Below, in pieces: positions 11,531 through 38,661 of a stretch of DNA of 64,000 bases. A program made the position numbers and the translations under genes. The notes below the pieces were generated by a model that saw nothing but the letters and a program-made list of their open reading frames with translations, was not told where the DNA came from and searched no databases. The first letter of the stretch is position 1. Every line of letters starts with the position of its first letter. The stretch is from Pleurotus djamor (Eukaryota; Basidiomycota; Agaricomycetes; Agaricales; Pleurotaceae): contig JAPEVF010000046.1 in NCBI GenBank assembly GCA_029747585.1, positions 92,832 to 156,831 of the forward strand, written 5' to 3'.

Positions 11531-13383
11531 ATGCATTTCCAAGTTTCTTTTACGACGCTCCTTGCGACTCTGCTTGTCGCTCTTTATGCCAACGATGTCG
11601 ATGCACTTCCAACCAAACGTGGTGTCGGGATGGTTTCCTTGCCTTTCAGACGCGTCCAGCCACGGACAGACGTTCACCCACACATTGTATGTTTCCTATG
11701 CTTTCGATCCCGATATTGTGGAGGGCACTGAGCCACTGTTACTAGCTTTTGCAACAACACATCAATCGCAGTCATCGCCGCTTCGCCCGCATGACAGGAC
11801 GAGATGGACCATCTGACGCAGATCTAGCTTCCAACTTGGCGAAGCGCATGCTCTCCTTGCCTGCAGACGCAGAGCTCGTTCGCCGCTTCAACACTGCTGG
11901 CACGAAGGGTAAATACACCCAATCTCAACCCAATCTCTCTGGTGCCAGCATCAGTACGAAGGCTAACAGTGGAACCGACGCCTCGTACGTTCGTTTGCCG
12001 AGAGCCCTTCGTCTATGTCTGAAAACACATTTCATTCTAGCAACTCAACTGATGGGACTGTCATTGCGGCCACCAACGCTGAAGGTGTTACGGAGATTGA
12101 GATCGATGCTTTGATCAATGGTGGTGTCATGCCCGCTGCTACGCCCACTGCTGACAACTCCCTTGGGCTCGACATCATGTAGGATCACAATCCCTTCTCC
12201 GTTGATGGCCCGAATTCAACTCTATCCCTTCTAGCGCGAACGACGTCGGCTATTTCGCCCCAGTGAAGATCGGCACACCCCCCCGCGAGTTCAGGATCCT
12301 CATGGACTCCGGATCTGCCGACATGTGGGTTGGTGCAGAGGATTGTGTCTCCGAGACCGGCGCTGGTTGCGTGAGTCCATTCCTTCTTGCCGCCCATGTC
12401 CTACGCTGACGGTCTCGCTCTCTATAGGGAAATCATCTTTTCCTAGGGAATCAAAGCTCTGTAACGTTCAACGACTCGGGCATCCCCTGGCAAATCACCT
12501 ACGGAACTGGCGCAGTCTCTGGGACCATTGTGAAGGATAACGTCAACATCGCGGGTCTCGCCCTGGACGATCATATCTTTGGTGTTGCCACCCTTGAAAG
12601 CAATGAGTTTGCGGGCGATAATGTCGCCTTTGACGGCCTTCTGGGCACCGCGCGATCCGTGAGTCGAAATCTATCCTTATTTGTTTAACAGCACCTCACT
12701 CCGCAGCAGAGATTGTCAAACCAAAGAGCCCCCACACCCGTTGAAGCGCTTGCTCAGACTGGTCTCATCCGACAAGCCATCACTTCCTACAAGATGCCCC
12801 GTCTCGCTGACCAGAACAATGATGGTGTGATTACCTTCGGTGGTGTTGATGAATCCAAGTTCCAAGCCAACACCCTTGTCACCCTCGACAATATCTCTCC
12901 CGTTGGTTTCTGGGAAGCTGAAATGGATCAAATTACGGTGAATGGTGTCGACACTGGTCTTACTGGCCGCTCCGCTATCCTTGACACCGGAACCACCCTC
13001 ATCCTTGCCCCCGCTGCTGATGCCACTCGTCTGCATCAAGCCATTGACGGTGCCGAGTCGGACGGTCAAGGCGGATTCATCATTCCTTGCAACACCAACG
13101 CTACCATCTCACTGACTTTCGGTGGTCGTCCCTTCACCATTGATCCTCGTGACCTCGTTTTCGCACCTCTCAACATCAATGACCCCACTGGACGCTGCTT
13201 CTCTGGCATCACCGCTGGTAGCATCGGTGAAGATACTCAATGGCTCGTACGTTTTTCACCCACCTCCGACTTGTTAACCATTTAACTTACACTTGCTATC
13301 AGGTTGGGGATGTCTTCTTGAAGAATGCGTACTTCTCTCATAACGTCGACGCCAACACCATGACACTTGCAGAACTGTCTTGA
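11531..13383 (+). CDS. Secreted A1-family aspartic protease 3
   Basis: A pepsin-like secreted protease and the most canonical of the cluster. The ATG at 11531 begins a signal peptide (MHFQVSFTTLLATLLVALY). The propeptide carries LLQQHINRSHRRFARM. The mature part shows GTPPREFRILMDSGSADMW (first catalytic Asp), the Cys pair AEDCVSETGAGC, the flap ITYGTGAVSG, and ILDTGTTLILAP (second Asp, about 12979-13014). It ends LGDVFLKNAYF-type and stops at the TGA 13381-13383. Nearly every intron matches protease 2 in place, so the two are recent tandem duplicates, protease 2 having gained the low-complexity insert. The likely role is extracellular protein digestion. Family call is firm; the native substrate is unknown. 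Confidence 0.92.
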
Positions 13384-14329
13384 TTACGATCTTTTTTCAT
13401 CTCTCTTCGTTCATCTTGCATAGGCCACGATTCACGAACAACCCTCTCATCTGTAGATTAATATTAACACACATTCCTTAATGTATTGTAGAGATGATAT
13501 GTATTTACTAGGAAGCACTGATATTGAATACAGTCCCAATATTCGTTACTTGTAATCCCCTCAGAACACATCTGGATGCTCCGATGATTCCTTTCTTGCC
13601 GTGTCAACGATACACGCATTGCAATAGAAGTCTCACCTCGTTCCGTTGGATTCCCCCCAGAGTCGCATCCAAGTCCGTTGGTATGGCTGGCCATGTTATC
13701 CTGGCGGTTCTGTCCGGCCACGTACGCTCCGTTGAGTCTCCCGCCACTAAGGAGGAGCCCCTTAGATCCCTTCTCGAAGCTTGAGGTTTTGGGAAGCAAA
13801 CAGATCAACCGGCCGGATAGTATCTGTCAACACCCAATCAACACCTTTGGGATATAAGATAAGTGGCTGTTCACTAATTCTCGAGAAGTAGCAGGCTTCG
13901 ACTTCCACGGGTCGATGTGTTTTATAAAGAAACATACGTCAGGAACGCAAATCAACGCCTTTATGCAGGCTCGCCGCCCGAAACCAGTCCCATGACGAGA
14001 GGAGGCTCGTCGATTATGCCATCCACCCTGAATAGGAGTCCCCCTTACTTATTGACGCTCGATACCCTACTCCGAGTGCAGTTACTGCGCCCGAGTCGAC
14101 GCGTCTTCTCATGCAAGTCATCTATTCATCCCGAGTCGGATATAAGTTATTTAAACTTACATATTGCATGAGGCATCTCCACATGCTGACGATTCTTGAG
14201 AAAAAAGTGGCCGACGGCTCAACCGCTTATGAATAAGGGCAGGTGAGTCAGCAGAGAAATCGCGCATAACATCGTAGCAGCATGGGCGGATCCTTATAAC
14301 GCCCCCCACCTGGGGAAGTCCTCAAATTC
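13384..14329. other. Intergenic region before the ABC transporter
   Basis: About 950 bases without a supported gene. Near its end, at 14295-14313, is TTATAACGCCCCCCACCTGG, close to a motif at about 8475-8494 upstream of protease 2. It lies only about 20-35 bases before the ATG at 14330. Confidence 0.5.
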
Positions 14330-19916
<5,587 letters not shown>

Positions 19917-20151
19917 ATTTGTTTACCAACTACACCATATGTACATCATAATACAGCACACATAGATCTTCGAGCTAAACCAATTGAGCCTTTGACTACG
20001 CGCACAACGAATGAACACCCTATCTACCCAAATGAAATTAAGAGGGGAACGCCAGCGAAACAAGTAGCAAGTAGTAAAGTATGCAATGATGGATATCCCG
20101 CATTATACATCAAAAGAAATATAAAATAAAGTACAAATATATATCAGTATG

Positions 20152-24218
<4,067 letters not shown>

Positions 24219-25413
24219 TGAACTGGAAAACAGGATATGGGGGCGCAAGGTTGGGAGAGTACAGCGCATCCTGTGGAGGTTGTTCCAGGGCATGCATCTA
24301 GAGCAGCGGTAAGTTCAGTAACGCATCCAAGGAATGTAGTGGTTAGGGACAGAGTGTCGTCGTCGTCGTCGTACACGGTGAGCAGGTGTTTACGCTTGTT
24401 TACTCACGTCGTCTGGCGCTCAAACTCTCTTAGGGGTCTTGCTCCTACCCCCTTTCACACAGAAAGGGGGAAAGTGGATCACGTCCAGAGGAAGTACATT
24501 TGCTCACACCTCTTCGTTCGGAGAGCCACCCGTAAACCATCCGTAAGCCATCGATTTTGAAAGGGGGATTTTCCTTGGACTCAGATTTAACCAGGGCTGG
24601 GCACAAACACCAATTGTCTTTCTCAAACCTCAACTTTTGGACTTCTGAGGGCAACGATGGTGTCCGCCCTCGCAGGGTTTGTCAATAACCATAAGCTCTC
24701 ACCCGTCGCTTTTCACTTTTGGCCACTCATGGTAATAAATATAAATGTAAGTTTCACCCAAGTTTCACCGTCTCAAATTTCAACCTGGAAGTGCATAGCA
24801 CCAGACTTATACGTATTCACTCTTATCACTTGTTCTACTGGCCGTCAAGTTGAGGCGGGAAATTTGGATTCATACGAGTAGGTGGTTGACATTCTCGTGA
24901 ATACAGTATCACTGTTGTCATGCATATCTATATCTATATGACCCACTTCAAAGCATCAAGAAGACTGAATGAGGCCGCGTTGGTAATTAGGGGCACGATG
25001 CTCTCCGTGATATCCATGCGCAAGCACCCGGACTGTCGCTCGGAATTCATGGTTAGCATCGAATTCCGAGCCAAGCTTGTTTGTGGCGAACTTTCGCTCG
25101 GTCACCCTCGATTGTGGAAATGGGATTGCCAGAAAAGAGGGACGCGAACCGTTTTGGAGAATTGAGACGAATTTTATGGCAGAAAACTGCACGAACCAAG
25201 GGTGTTTGTTTGCGTGGGTGGGGTCTGACAAACAAGTTGTCGAGCCGCTGCGAGCCACAACCTGGTTGTCATTGCGAACGGCTGACCCGGTTCGATGGAC
25301 ACCCAAGTTCAGAAGTGAGTCTGTTTGTCGGTTGGCCATGGACATTTGAATGTTTTCAAAGTCTCCGTCATTTCTCAATAATCTCGTTCTGACCATGTTC
25401 CAGTGAAACAGCA
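24219..25413. other. Divergent intergenic region between MYST acetyltransferase and SANT gene
   Basis: About 1.2 kb with no supported gene; it should hold both promoters. A perfect 9-bp inverted repeat with a 5-base loop lies at 24448-24470. A long minus-strand frame at 24956-25855 overlaps the SANT gene and looks like its shadow. Confidence 0.5.
24448..24470. repeat. Perfect inverted repeat (9-bp arms, 5-base loop)
   Basis: CCCCCTTTC, loop ACACA, GAAAGGGGG. It could form a hairpin or mark a dimeric regulator site about 230-250 bases upstream of the MYST start. Function is unknown. Confidence 0.6.
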
Positions 25414-27151
25414 ATGCAATATGGCCACATGTCGTCAGAGCGAAGAGACACAAACCTCTCAAACCTAGACAGCAACGTATCGGTGGGTTCCCAGCATTCT
25501 CACTTAACACGCTACTCCTCCTCATACAATCCCTTCCCCCATAAAGACCCCGTTTCAGTCCCACCAAGGTCTTGGGCATGCTTTGGGTCTCCCCCACGGT
25601 GTCCCAGCCAGACCCTCTTACCACGACAACACCTATCCTATCTCGCCACCCCCAAATGGAGGTCCATCCCAGCCTCATCCTGGTAGTTCGCATGGCTTGG
25701 CCTACCCAGTCCCCTCGGGTCAGACATCGCCAGGCCTCAAGCGCAAGCCCATTGACGGAATGGGTGTCGGCGTCGGGCAGATTCCAAAGAGGCGGCGGGA
25801 TGCTGACGATACCGACCAATACGACGCCGATGGCACGGGACAGGGTGCGAAACACTGGACAGACGACGAGAAGACGAAATTATTCACCTATCTCATGGGA
25901 CGCGGACAAGACGAACACTGGCAATCCCTCAAAGCCACCAAGAATTCCTGTTTACGAGAGGTACGCGTCTTTATCCATTTCCCACAAAGCCGAACATACT
26001 TCTCAACCCGTCCCCCCAGTGTGCCAACGAAGTTTTTGGCGGCAAGAAAACTTACCAAGCTCTGAAAGGCTGTTACGAACGCAACGTCAACCTCTACAAG
26101 CAGATTAACTGCTTTGAACGATTTCAACTCCAGATCGCCAGCCCGTCTGTCAAAGGGCTCAATGAAGCCGACCGTCTGCGAGAATACGAGCGTCGGTTGC
26201 AGGCTGCTCGGAAGGGTGGCTGCGAGGTCGGGAACATCGCTGCACGGACAGTCGACCACTGGCATCAACTTGGTTGGTACGACCTCTTTTACAGCAGGTC
26301 AGTCCCCTGCCCCCTTCGTCTCGATGTGTGCCATATTCTAATCCTACCTATCTTGCAGAATGGGCGACCAAGCGAATCCTCGACCATCTGTCTCACGAAA
26401 CCCCGTAAATTCTGGGCCACAGCCAACAGGTCTCGATGATCCTGAAGCAGACGACGACATGAGCGCACTCGATTTCGCAGACCACAACACATTAGCTGGG
26501 CCCAGCACCATGAACGGAATAACTCACGAACAACGCCCACAGCATACGATCAACTACATCAACCCTCAGAACCTCCGGGACGGTCCTTCGAATAATAATC
26601 TGCCTCACTCCCCCATTACCCCGNAATANCGACAACACAGCATCCAATGATAAATACCCCAATCGCCTCTACGTCTTCTTCTTCAGCAGCAGTACTCCCT
26701 CCAACACCTGCCGTCCCACCTTCTACTTCTACATCCGCTGCTTCCACCTCCGACCAGCCCGTGGTCAATTTATCCCTATCTCAAGGCGTAATATCAACAT
26801 ACCTACAGTTTCTCCAAGTACAGACGCAGACTAGCAAGATGAAAGTGGAATACCTGAGGCGACGGGAGGAGCGAGAGGAGAAGGAGAGCAATCGACGCAT
26901 AGAAGTGGAACGTCTACGCCAAGAACGGGAGTTGGCAGAGTTCGAACACACGAAGCAGTCTGCACTAACGAAGCAGAAGGCTGACCGAGCGATAGTAAGC
27001 CCCCTTACTACCGTGCTGTCCTGTTTCTCACCGACGTTCATTCGCTCTTATTGTCTTATTATTCCAGGAGGTGCTGAGCAACCCTTCAGTTGACGCTGGC
27101 CTGCGGCAAGCTGCTGGCGACTATCTGAAGAAATTATTCGCTTCTGATTGA
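25414..27151 (+). CDS. SANT/Myb-like DNA-binding protein with C-terminal coiled coil
   Basis: Probably a nuclear chromatin or transcription protein; no named orthologue is recognised. The ATG at 25414 opens a short exon ending at 25483 (GTGGGT donor). The next exon starts at 25559 in phase 0. After a Pro/Gly-rich stretch and a basic patch (PKRRRDADD) comes a helix-turn-helix region with spaced tryptophans: KHWTDDEKTKLFTYLMG, EHWQSLK, then KKTYQALKGCYERNV, and later HWHQLGWYDLFY. A Ser/Thr/Pro linker leads to a charged coiled coil (MKVEYLRRREEREEKESNRR onward, about 26838-26996) and an end of LKKLFASD, stop TGA 27149-27151. Two Ns at 26624 and 26629 break the frame; omitting both restores PNTTTQHPMINTP. 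About 500 residues. The DNA-binding call rests on the Trp pattern only. Confidence 0.75.
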
Positions 27152-27465
27152 TACCACCATGGATTCTTTTTCTTTCTTGTCCTCTTCTTCTGATTCGCCG
27201 TCTCGCATTTGCTGTTGTAATCGCTTGTTTTCATGACCCCCACCATATGTAATCATCTCTGTCTGTAGCCCATTATCCTCTGTCACGACACGGACTTGCA
27301 TACATCTATCGGTATAAGCCCCCTCATACATCTTATATCCCTGCTATGACTTATATATGTACGATCCCCCATACTTCACCATGCTCTTTTAAACCTTAGG
27401 TTCACTTCTGTGTACCCGCGCTTACACTCGAACCAATCAAGCGCTTTCACACTTCCTTCCCGCCA
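27152..27465. other. Intergenic region between SANT gene and helicase
   Basis: Short gap holding the 3' end of one plus-strand gene and the promoter of the next. Nothing else is seen. Confidence 0.5.
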
Positions 27466-30141
27466 ATGGGTATACTGAAAAATACCAAAGCACTCCCTCA
27501 AGTGGATGCCAAACAGTCTACAGCGAAAGTGGGTCGCTCATAAAATTGCGCCAAAGCATGGTGGTTTATGGTTCTCAACCAGTGAAAAAATAGGTCAAGA
27601 CCAAAGCCAAGCAGAGGTATTTGAAGCGCAAGAAGGAGCGCAAAAAGATCAAGTCAAAAGCCCCTGCATCGAAGGCGAAGACAACGAATCGACCACTTGA
27701 TGACGACGTACAGTACGATGGTACTGACGAGGACGAGCATGACCTTGCGAACGATGAGGACGTTGAAATGCTCTCCGTCCAAGCCGTATCAGAGACACCG
27801 AAGCCAGCGACGGAACGCAAACCAAAGAAACGACCAAAACTCGATGAAAACTCTGCCACTGATATCGCAGGAGATGATCCAATAGATAACGAACCCGCAA
27901 CTGCAGATACCGAAGACCCCAATCCAATATCAAAGAAACGATCACCCACCCCGGTCGTTGCACTCCCTTCATTTCCCCTTCCTGTACTCCCCAACGCCCC
28001 TTCAAAATCGCTGCTAGCGAAGCAAGGTCTTGACCAAGCACTGCTAGGTGCCGAGATCGTCGACCCCGATTCCACACTCGCTATACCCCCAGACGGCGAA
28101 GAGGACGGCGGGACATGTCTAGGCGAAAAGACGCGAAAGCGGTTGAAGGAATTAGGCATCGAAGAGTTATTCGCCGGTGCGTTCACGGAATCACAACTGT
28201 TCGCTTCATCTCAACGCGGTCTCATTTTAATTTCTATCTCAAGTGCAAACTTGCATCCTCCCATTCCTCTTGCAGGAACCTTCTCACAGGGCGCTGTATC
28301 ACCCTTACGCACCTCCGCGAGATGTATGTGTATCAGCTCCTACGGGTAGCGGCAAGACGCTTGCGTACGCCCTTCCGATTGTCGAGGTGAGTTTAAATTT
28401 CATGAATGAGGAACCGGCGCGTAATTCATTATTTTCTTATAGATGCTCTCTACGCGCATCGTGACACGATTACGCGCACTGATCGTATTACCTACCCGAG
28501 ACCTGGTCATTCAGGTTCGTGAAACCTTTGAAGCTACCAGCAAAGGCCGTGGACTGAAGGTGTGTGAGAGTTTTCGAATCACGCGTTCAACATGCCTGCT
28601 TATTGTTGTGTCTAATTAGATAGCTACCGCCACAGGCCAGCACTCCTTTGCGCATGAACAAGCGCAGCTAGTTGCTGATAAAACGCCAACGTTTGTGTGC
28701 CCCCCTTGACTTACAGTCCTTTGATCGCTTACGCTTGCCCCTGCAATCTAGTCTTAAAGGCGGTTCAAGCAAGGTTGATATCTTGATCTGCACTCCCGGT
28801 CGCCTCATCGATCACCTAAACGGTACCCCCAATTTCACCTTACAGCACCTCAGATTCTTGGTTAGAATACCTTTCCATCAAAAATAAACCTACACGTTCT
28901 TTGCTAACATATTCACAAACAGGTGATTGATGAAGCAGATAGGCTTCTCGCGCAATCTTTCCAGGATTGGCTGAACCAGGTTCTCACTGCTACGAGGCCG
29001 CCGGCCCAAACCGCCTCAAGCGTTCATCAAAATTCAATTGTCCAAGACACCCCAACGGCCATTTCCACGGTCTTCCCTGACTCTGTTGCCCCAGCTTTCC
29101 TGTCCACACTACCGCTTCCAGACATCCCCGGCTTCTTCACGGAGCAAAAGGCAACATCGTGTCAGAAGCTGCTGTTTTCCGCCACTCTGACGTCGGACCC
29201 TGGCAAGTTGGCGTCTTTGGGGCTGAGAGAGCCCAAGTATTTTGTGGTCAAGGGGAACAAGAAGACTGGTGAAGGTAAAGGTGAAGGTGGCGACGATGGT
29301 GACGCCATGGTTGATGTCGTCATGGAAAAGTATACGATGCCGACGAGTTTATCGGTGAGTGGAGGTGATTGGTTGGTTCATGGAATGTGCGCCGACGCTG
29401 TGCCTTTCAGGAACACTACATCGTTTGTCCTTCTTCGCAAAAACCGCTTGTGCTCTTTCATCTCGTTCGATCACAACACGTCACGAATGCCCTTGTGTTT
29501 ACCAAGTCTGCCGAGTCAACGACGCGACTTGTGCAGCTGTTCAACTTCCTGGAGGAGGCCGACAAGTCGACGACTCCGATCGTCATTCGCGCGTACTCGA
29601 GCGACTTGCCTGCGAGTGAACGTCGCGCAATACTGGAAAAATTCAAGGCGCAGGAAATACAGATGTATGTAGTGATTGACAATGCCTTTTCTGGATGCTT
29701 CTCTGATTATTTTTTTTTGCAGCCTGGTATGTTCCGACCTGATTTCGCGTGGGATCGATATCAGCCATGTGTCGCATGTAGTAAGCTACGATGCACCAGT
29801 GGACATGAGGAAGTATGTGCACCGTGTAGGGAGGACTGCGCGTGCCGGGCGCTCTGGGGATGCGTGGACGCTGGTGGAAGAACAGGAAGTAAGAAATGCA
29901 GTCAGGATTGCGGTTTCTCTTGGGTGCTCATACCGGTTTTCTAGGCCCGATATTTCAAGGGAATGATGAAAGCTGCTGATCATCTTGATAGGGTCCGGCG
30001 AGTGAAGATCAGTGCTAAGGACATGGATGCGTATACGAAACGCTATGAAGTGGGTTTTTTCCCTGTGTTCCCTTTTGTGTGCAATACTCAAGGACTTGTG
30101 CACAGACTGCGCTAGAACAACTCAGGAAGACGTACACATAA
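27466..30141 (+). CDS. DBP6: DEAD-box RNA helicase, DBP6/DDX51 type, for 60S ribosome assembly
   Basis: A nucleolar ATP-dependent RNA helicase. In yeast, Dbp6 acts early in large-subunit assembly. The start is placed at the ATG 27466: a 21-codon exon ends at 27528 and splices to 27594, in phase with a Lys-rich stretch ([13 protein letters not shown]). A long acidic/basic N-terminal extension precedes the core. Motifs in order are [12 protein letters not shown] (I, about 28330-28365), LPTRDL (Ia), ICTPGRL (Ib), [17 protein letters not shown] (II, the wording typical of the DBP6/DDX51 branch), LLFSATL (III), [13 protein letters not shown] (V) and [10 protein letters not shown] (VI). The stop TAA is at 30139-30141. 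A Gly/Asp-rich insert lies between motifs III and IV (about 29275-29320). The subfamily call is good though made by motif only; intron edges in the middle are approximate. Confidence 0.88.
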
Positions 30142-30939
30142 CGAGAGATAGATTCATAGAATCACCTCCCTAATAGTACATAGGGCAACCCGCTCCAGTC
30201 GCGAACTTGAAGGAAACTCTGAGTAAGTTAGTTTGCTTAGGGCAGCCTCTGGCAGCCCTTCAGCCCTTTCAAATCCTACTTGTCCAACTTCTCGTCGTTG
30301 AGTGGCTGGCGTAGCGATATTGCCCCCGTTGATCTCATGAAGGCTGCTTCTACGCCCCAATCTGTCTTCCCATGGCGCGACACGCATCGAACTACGCAAC
30401 GTTCTCTCCCCGCTTACAGACCTATCGGGCGACCAACGTCAATTGGAGACGTTTGGTACCCTGAACATGAACATCGGCCTTGCTTATTTCCCAGCGTTAA
30501 GGTATACTTTTCTAAGAGTCCTCATGACATTATTTTGAATGTTTGTCGCGCGTTCCACCCCAATCCGATTCCTAAGAATTGCGCCCCGTGTCGTTCGTCA
30601 GAACTGATTATTGTTGATGCAGTATGTGTCGCAAGGCATCGAGCAAACAAGGTCCTTTTCAAGGCGATTCCTAGTAATAAATGGCTGATAGCTTCTTGTC
30701 GAAAAAGGCATTTCGTGGGCAAAGGGAGTGCCGGCGTGTCCTGATTTGGGATTGGCGCCAAATAGGAAACCAAATAAAAGGTACCAGAGGGTTCGTCCAG
30801 TCAAGGCTTGCAAAGGACCGCTCACGCTCTGCTGGCTTCATCCAGTTCCACAACATTTTTCCTCGTCGTCCTCGTCGTTCTCTTCACCACGTCGTACATC
30901 GCTACTCAGACGCTGCAGCCAGCTCTGCAGCAGTATCCA
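30142..30939. other. Intergenic region before the LAMMER kinase
   Basis: About 800 bases. An open frame runs upstream of 30940 but has no ATG in frame. A leader intron or extra 5' exon of the kinase could be here. No other feature is supported. Confidence 0.45.
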
Positions 30940-36063
<5,124 letters not shown>

Positions 36064-36232
36064 GNNCATTACTCACTACTTCTGGGTGGACATCTCCATC
36101 TCTCGCATGATGAGCCCGGGTAAGAGATACGGTGATATACCCAGGTGTGGTTGGAAGTCCTTCGACGGCTCGAGGTGTGTAGAGCACTACGAGGAGAGAC
36201 ACCAGAACGGCGGGAGAGGCGAAGAGCTTCAT

Positions 36233-36592
36233 CCCAACCAGCTCGACAGTGAAGGGGTTGCGTCACTACGGCCGACTCAGCTTATAAAGGATCGCTGGGA
36301 AACGGACAGCGTGGCATGCGACGAGCATCTTCGAAAGGCAGAATGGAGTGCCAGCAACAGTTGGCGAATGATGTCCACTTTGTTTGTGTGGTAGTGACGG
36401 TCAAAGTTTTGTAGTCGTTGCGAACGATTAAGCCACTAAGTGAATCCCTTGGGTCTTGGCTATTATGGTGTGCTTCATTCAGACAGCAGGTTCGTGGTGG
36501 TACATTGTTCGGTGCAAGGTAATTCGTTTGTCATTAGAATGGCACTGCAAATGTTTGTACGTTGAGCGATTATGGACTATTTCAAAGTATTC
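36233..36592. other. Intergenic region between aspartic proteases 4 and 5
   Basis: Promoter of protease 4 and 3' end of protease 5, both minus strand. AGCTTATAAAGG at about 36280-36291 reads as CCTTTATAAGCT on the minus strand, a TATA-like box about 50-60 bases upstream of the protease 4 ATG. Confidence 0.5.
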
Positions 36593-38282
36593 TCAAGCTA
36601 ATTCAGCGATGGTTACCTCGTTCCTCCCCAAGTGTGTCGAGAAATATATGTTTTTCAGGAACACATCGCCGATCTACAAGCCCCGAGTTAGCACGCAGTT
36701 TACAGCAAAGCAAAATGATAGACCGACAATCCAACGTCCTGGAGAAGCATTCGGCATCTCTCCAATGCGCGAAAGACAGAGTCCATCAGGATTGGGGTCC
36801 TGGTCATCGACGGGCTTCAAGGGAAGATCGCGTGGTGGGATTGGGAAGGTACGTCCGCCAAAAGTGAAAGCGATTGAAATGTCCGTATGACAGGGCACTG
36901 CCCAAGCACCGTTCTTGTACTTAGCACCAGGGATAGCAGTGTGAAGCTTTGCAATATCCTTGATAAATTGGCAAGCGTTAGAGGGAGTAGAGACCTCAAG
37001 CGAAAGCACGTACTTTCCGAGGTCCCAGTATGAATGTCTGCACGAAGCGGTAAGTGCGATGCAAGACTGGAAAATTAGAAACTGACCGAACCAGTGTCGA
37101 AGACGGCATCCCTTGTTCCCCAGGTCATTTTGATACCGTTGACCACGACTCTTTCAAGGGTGACTTCCCAGAAACGCGCCGGACTAGTGTTTGGCAGCGT
37201 CACCGCTGTCCCAGGCTTGAACTTCAGAGGGTTCAAACCCCCAATGGCGACTTCTCCATCGTGCAGATTGTCCGCAGCCCTTGGTATTTTATACGACACG
37301 ATAGGCTCAGCGATGAGTCCCTTATCGTGAAGAGTATCAAGTAGTGGTGGAAACTTCGCATCCCCCGGTGTCTGAATTCATAGTTAATAGGGTAGCAATT
37401 AGGATAGGCCGTATACCCCATACCAGTCTAGCTAGCCCAAGAATACCGTCGTAAAGCGTGCTTTTGCTATGAAACACTTAGATGATTCGCAGGGGAGAAT
37501 CTACGGAGACGTACAGCGTGTAGTGTTTAGCCTCTCTGAGAGCAACAGCAAAGGTGAGCCCAGGGATATCGATGCCAGCGAAGTTGATATGATCAGTGAC
37601 GACATGACCACCTATCGCACCGCCGCCATATCGTACGTAGAAGAAATCACCTGTATCCTTGAAAGTCGAGCTGGTCGTAGGACCAAGGAGAGTGTGATTG
37701 CTCTGGAACGGTGCCATCATCAGCGGTCAGTTAGACATAGATTGATCTCGAGGACATACACAATCGCTAGTACCCTCCATGTTGAGGCATCCTTCACCTC
37801 CGACCCATAAGTAAGAAGAACCAGAATCAACTAGTAACTTGAACTCTCGAGGAGGGGTTCCAATCAATATGTTCGTCGTGTCTATGGGCTGGAGTTACAA
37901 AGGTGATCGAAGCTAACATCCATGCACCTACAACCGTAGTCGTTCCCTCTGGATAGTAATGTGTCAACCCTCGGTGTGAATGTAGAAAATGCAATACATA
38001 CTCGATATCCAGGCCCAGTGAATGAATGCTACTCGTCACGTTGACACCATCCTCCTCTTGATAGAGAGCCTACAGATTGAATTTTGAGGAAACCGGATTA
38101 GAGACGTGGAAGATGGAGGAGCTCCTTACGTTGGGGGTGCTCAAAGCCTCGGAGGTGGGATTGAAGGTTTTGATCAACGGAAAGGTAACAAGGCCTGGAA
38201 TTTTCCGCGGAGCAGCGGAGACAACTTGGTTCCAAAGACAAGAGGCGAGCAGAAGCTTCAAGGTATTACGCTCGGTGAACAT
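36593..38282 (-). CDS. Secreted A1-family aspartic protease 5, shortened propeptide
   Basis: A pepsin-like protease on the minus strand, next to and co-directional with protease 4. The start at 38282 gives MFTERNTLKLLLASCLWNQV with cleavage near VSAAP. Active-site motifs are LLVDSGSSYLWVGGEGC (about 37800-37850) and AVFDTGSV (about 37080-37105). The flap reads VRYGGGAIGG instead of YGTG. The final exon reads IGDVFLKNIYFSTHLGRNEV, stop TGA 36593-36595. After the donor at about 38133 the next exon (ALYQEEDGVN...) goes almost straight to SLGLDIE. The propeptide segment with QQH-N-R-RR seen in the other paralogues is therefore missing unless an exon was overlooked. That segment normally keeps such zymogens inactive, so activation may differ. 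Catalytic residues are intact. Confidence 0.82.
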
Positions 38283-38661
38283 CTTTCCACTTTGCAAGCT
38301 CTTGACCTGGAATCCAAGGAATTGCTACCGACACCGAAGGAACGGTGTAGAGGCAGTCGGGGAGCCTTGGACATGCTTTCGGAAGTTGTTTTAAGGCAAG
38401 AATTCAGGCTGCCATGTCATCCATTTTGTGGATGCCAGCAGGAAGAGGAAATGGCGAAATGGCGTCTGGAATGACGGGGGACGCGCTAAACGAGGAAACC
38501 GAGCTACTCTACTGGCTTGGGGAGCGCTTGGCTTCTTACGAGTCCCCTGAGACCCCTTGAAGGTGGACAGTTCTCAACACGCCAACGGGTGAAGACGAGT
38601 GTCATAAGGAACGTTAGATAAATACATATAAATTAGTCGTTGGCTATATCAAAAAAGATCA
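38283..38661. other. Intergenic region between protease 5 and the membrane kinase
   Basis: Promoter of protease 5 and 3' end of the kinase, both minus strand. Plus-strand frames here show no features. Confidence 0.45.

Noticed and set aside
24340..24375. GTCGTCGTCGTCGT microsatellite as a regulatory repeat
   Set aside because: Only a few units, and similar GAC/GTC runs occur in coding Asp tracts nearby; nothing supports a function.
24956..25855. 299-aa minus-strand open frame
   Set aside because: It overlaps the SANT gene, which has clean splice sites and domain motifs. The translation shows no family features and the frame is a shadow of GC-biased coding DNA.
27575..28186. 203-aa Ser-rich minus-strand frame
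   Set aside because: Antisense to the acidic/basic N-terminus of the DBP6-like helicase; low-complexity shadow.
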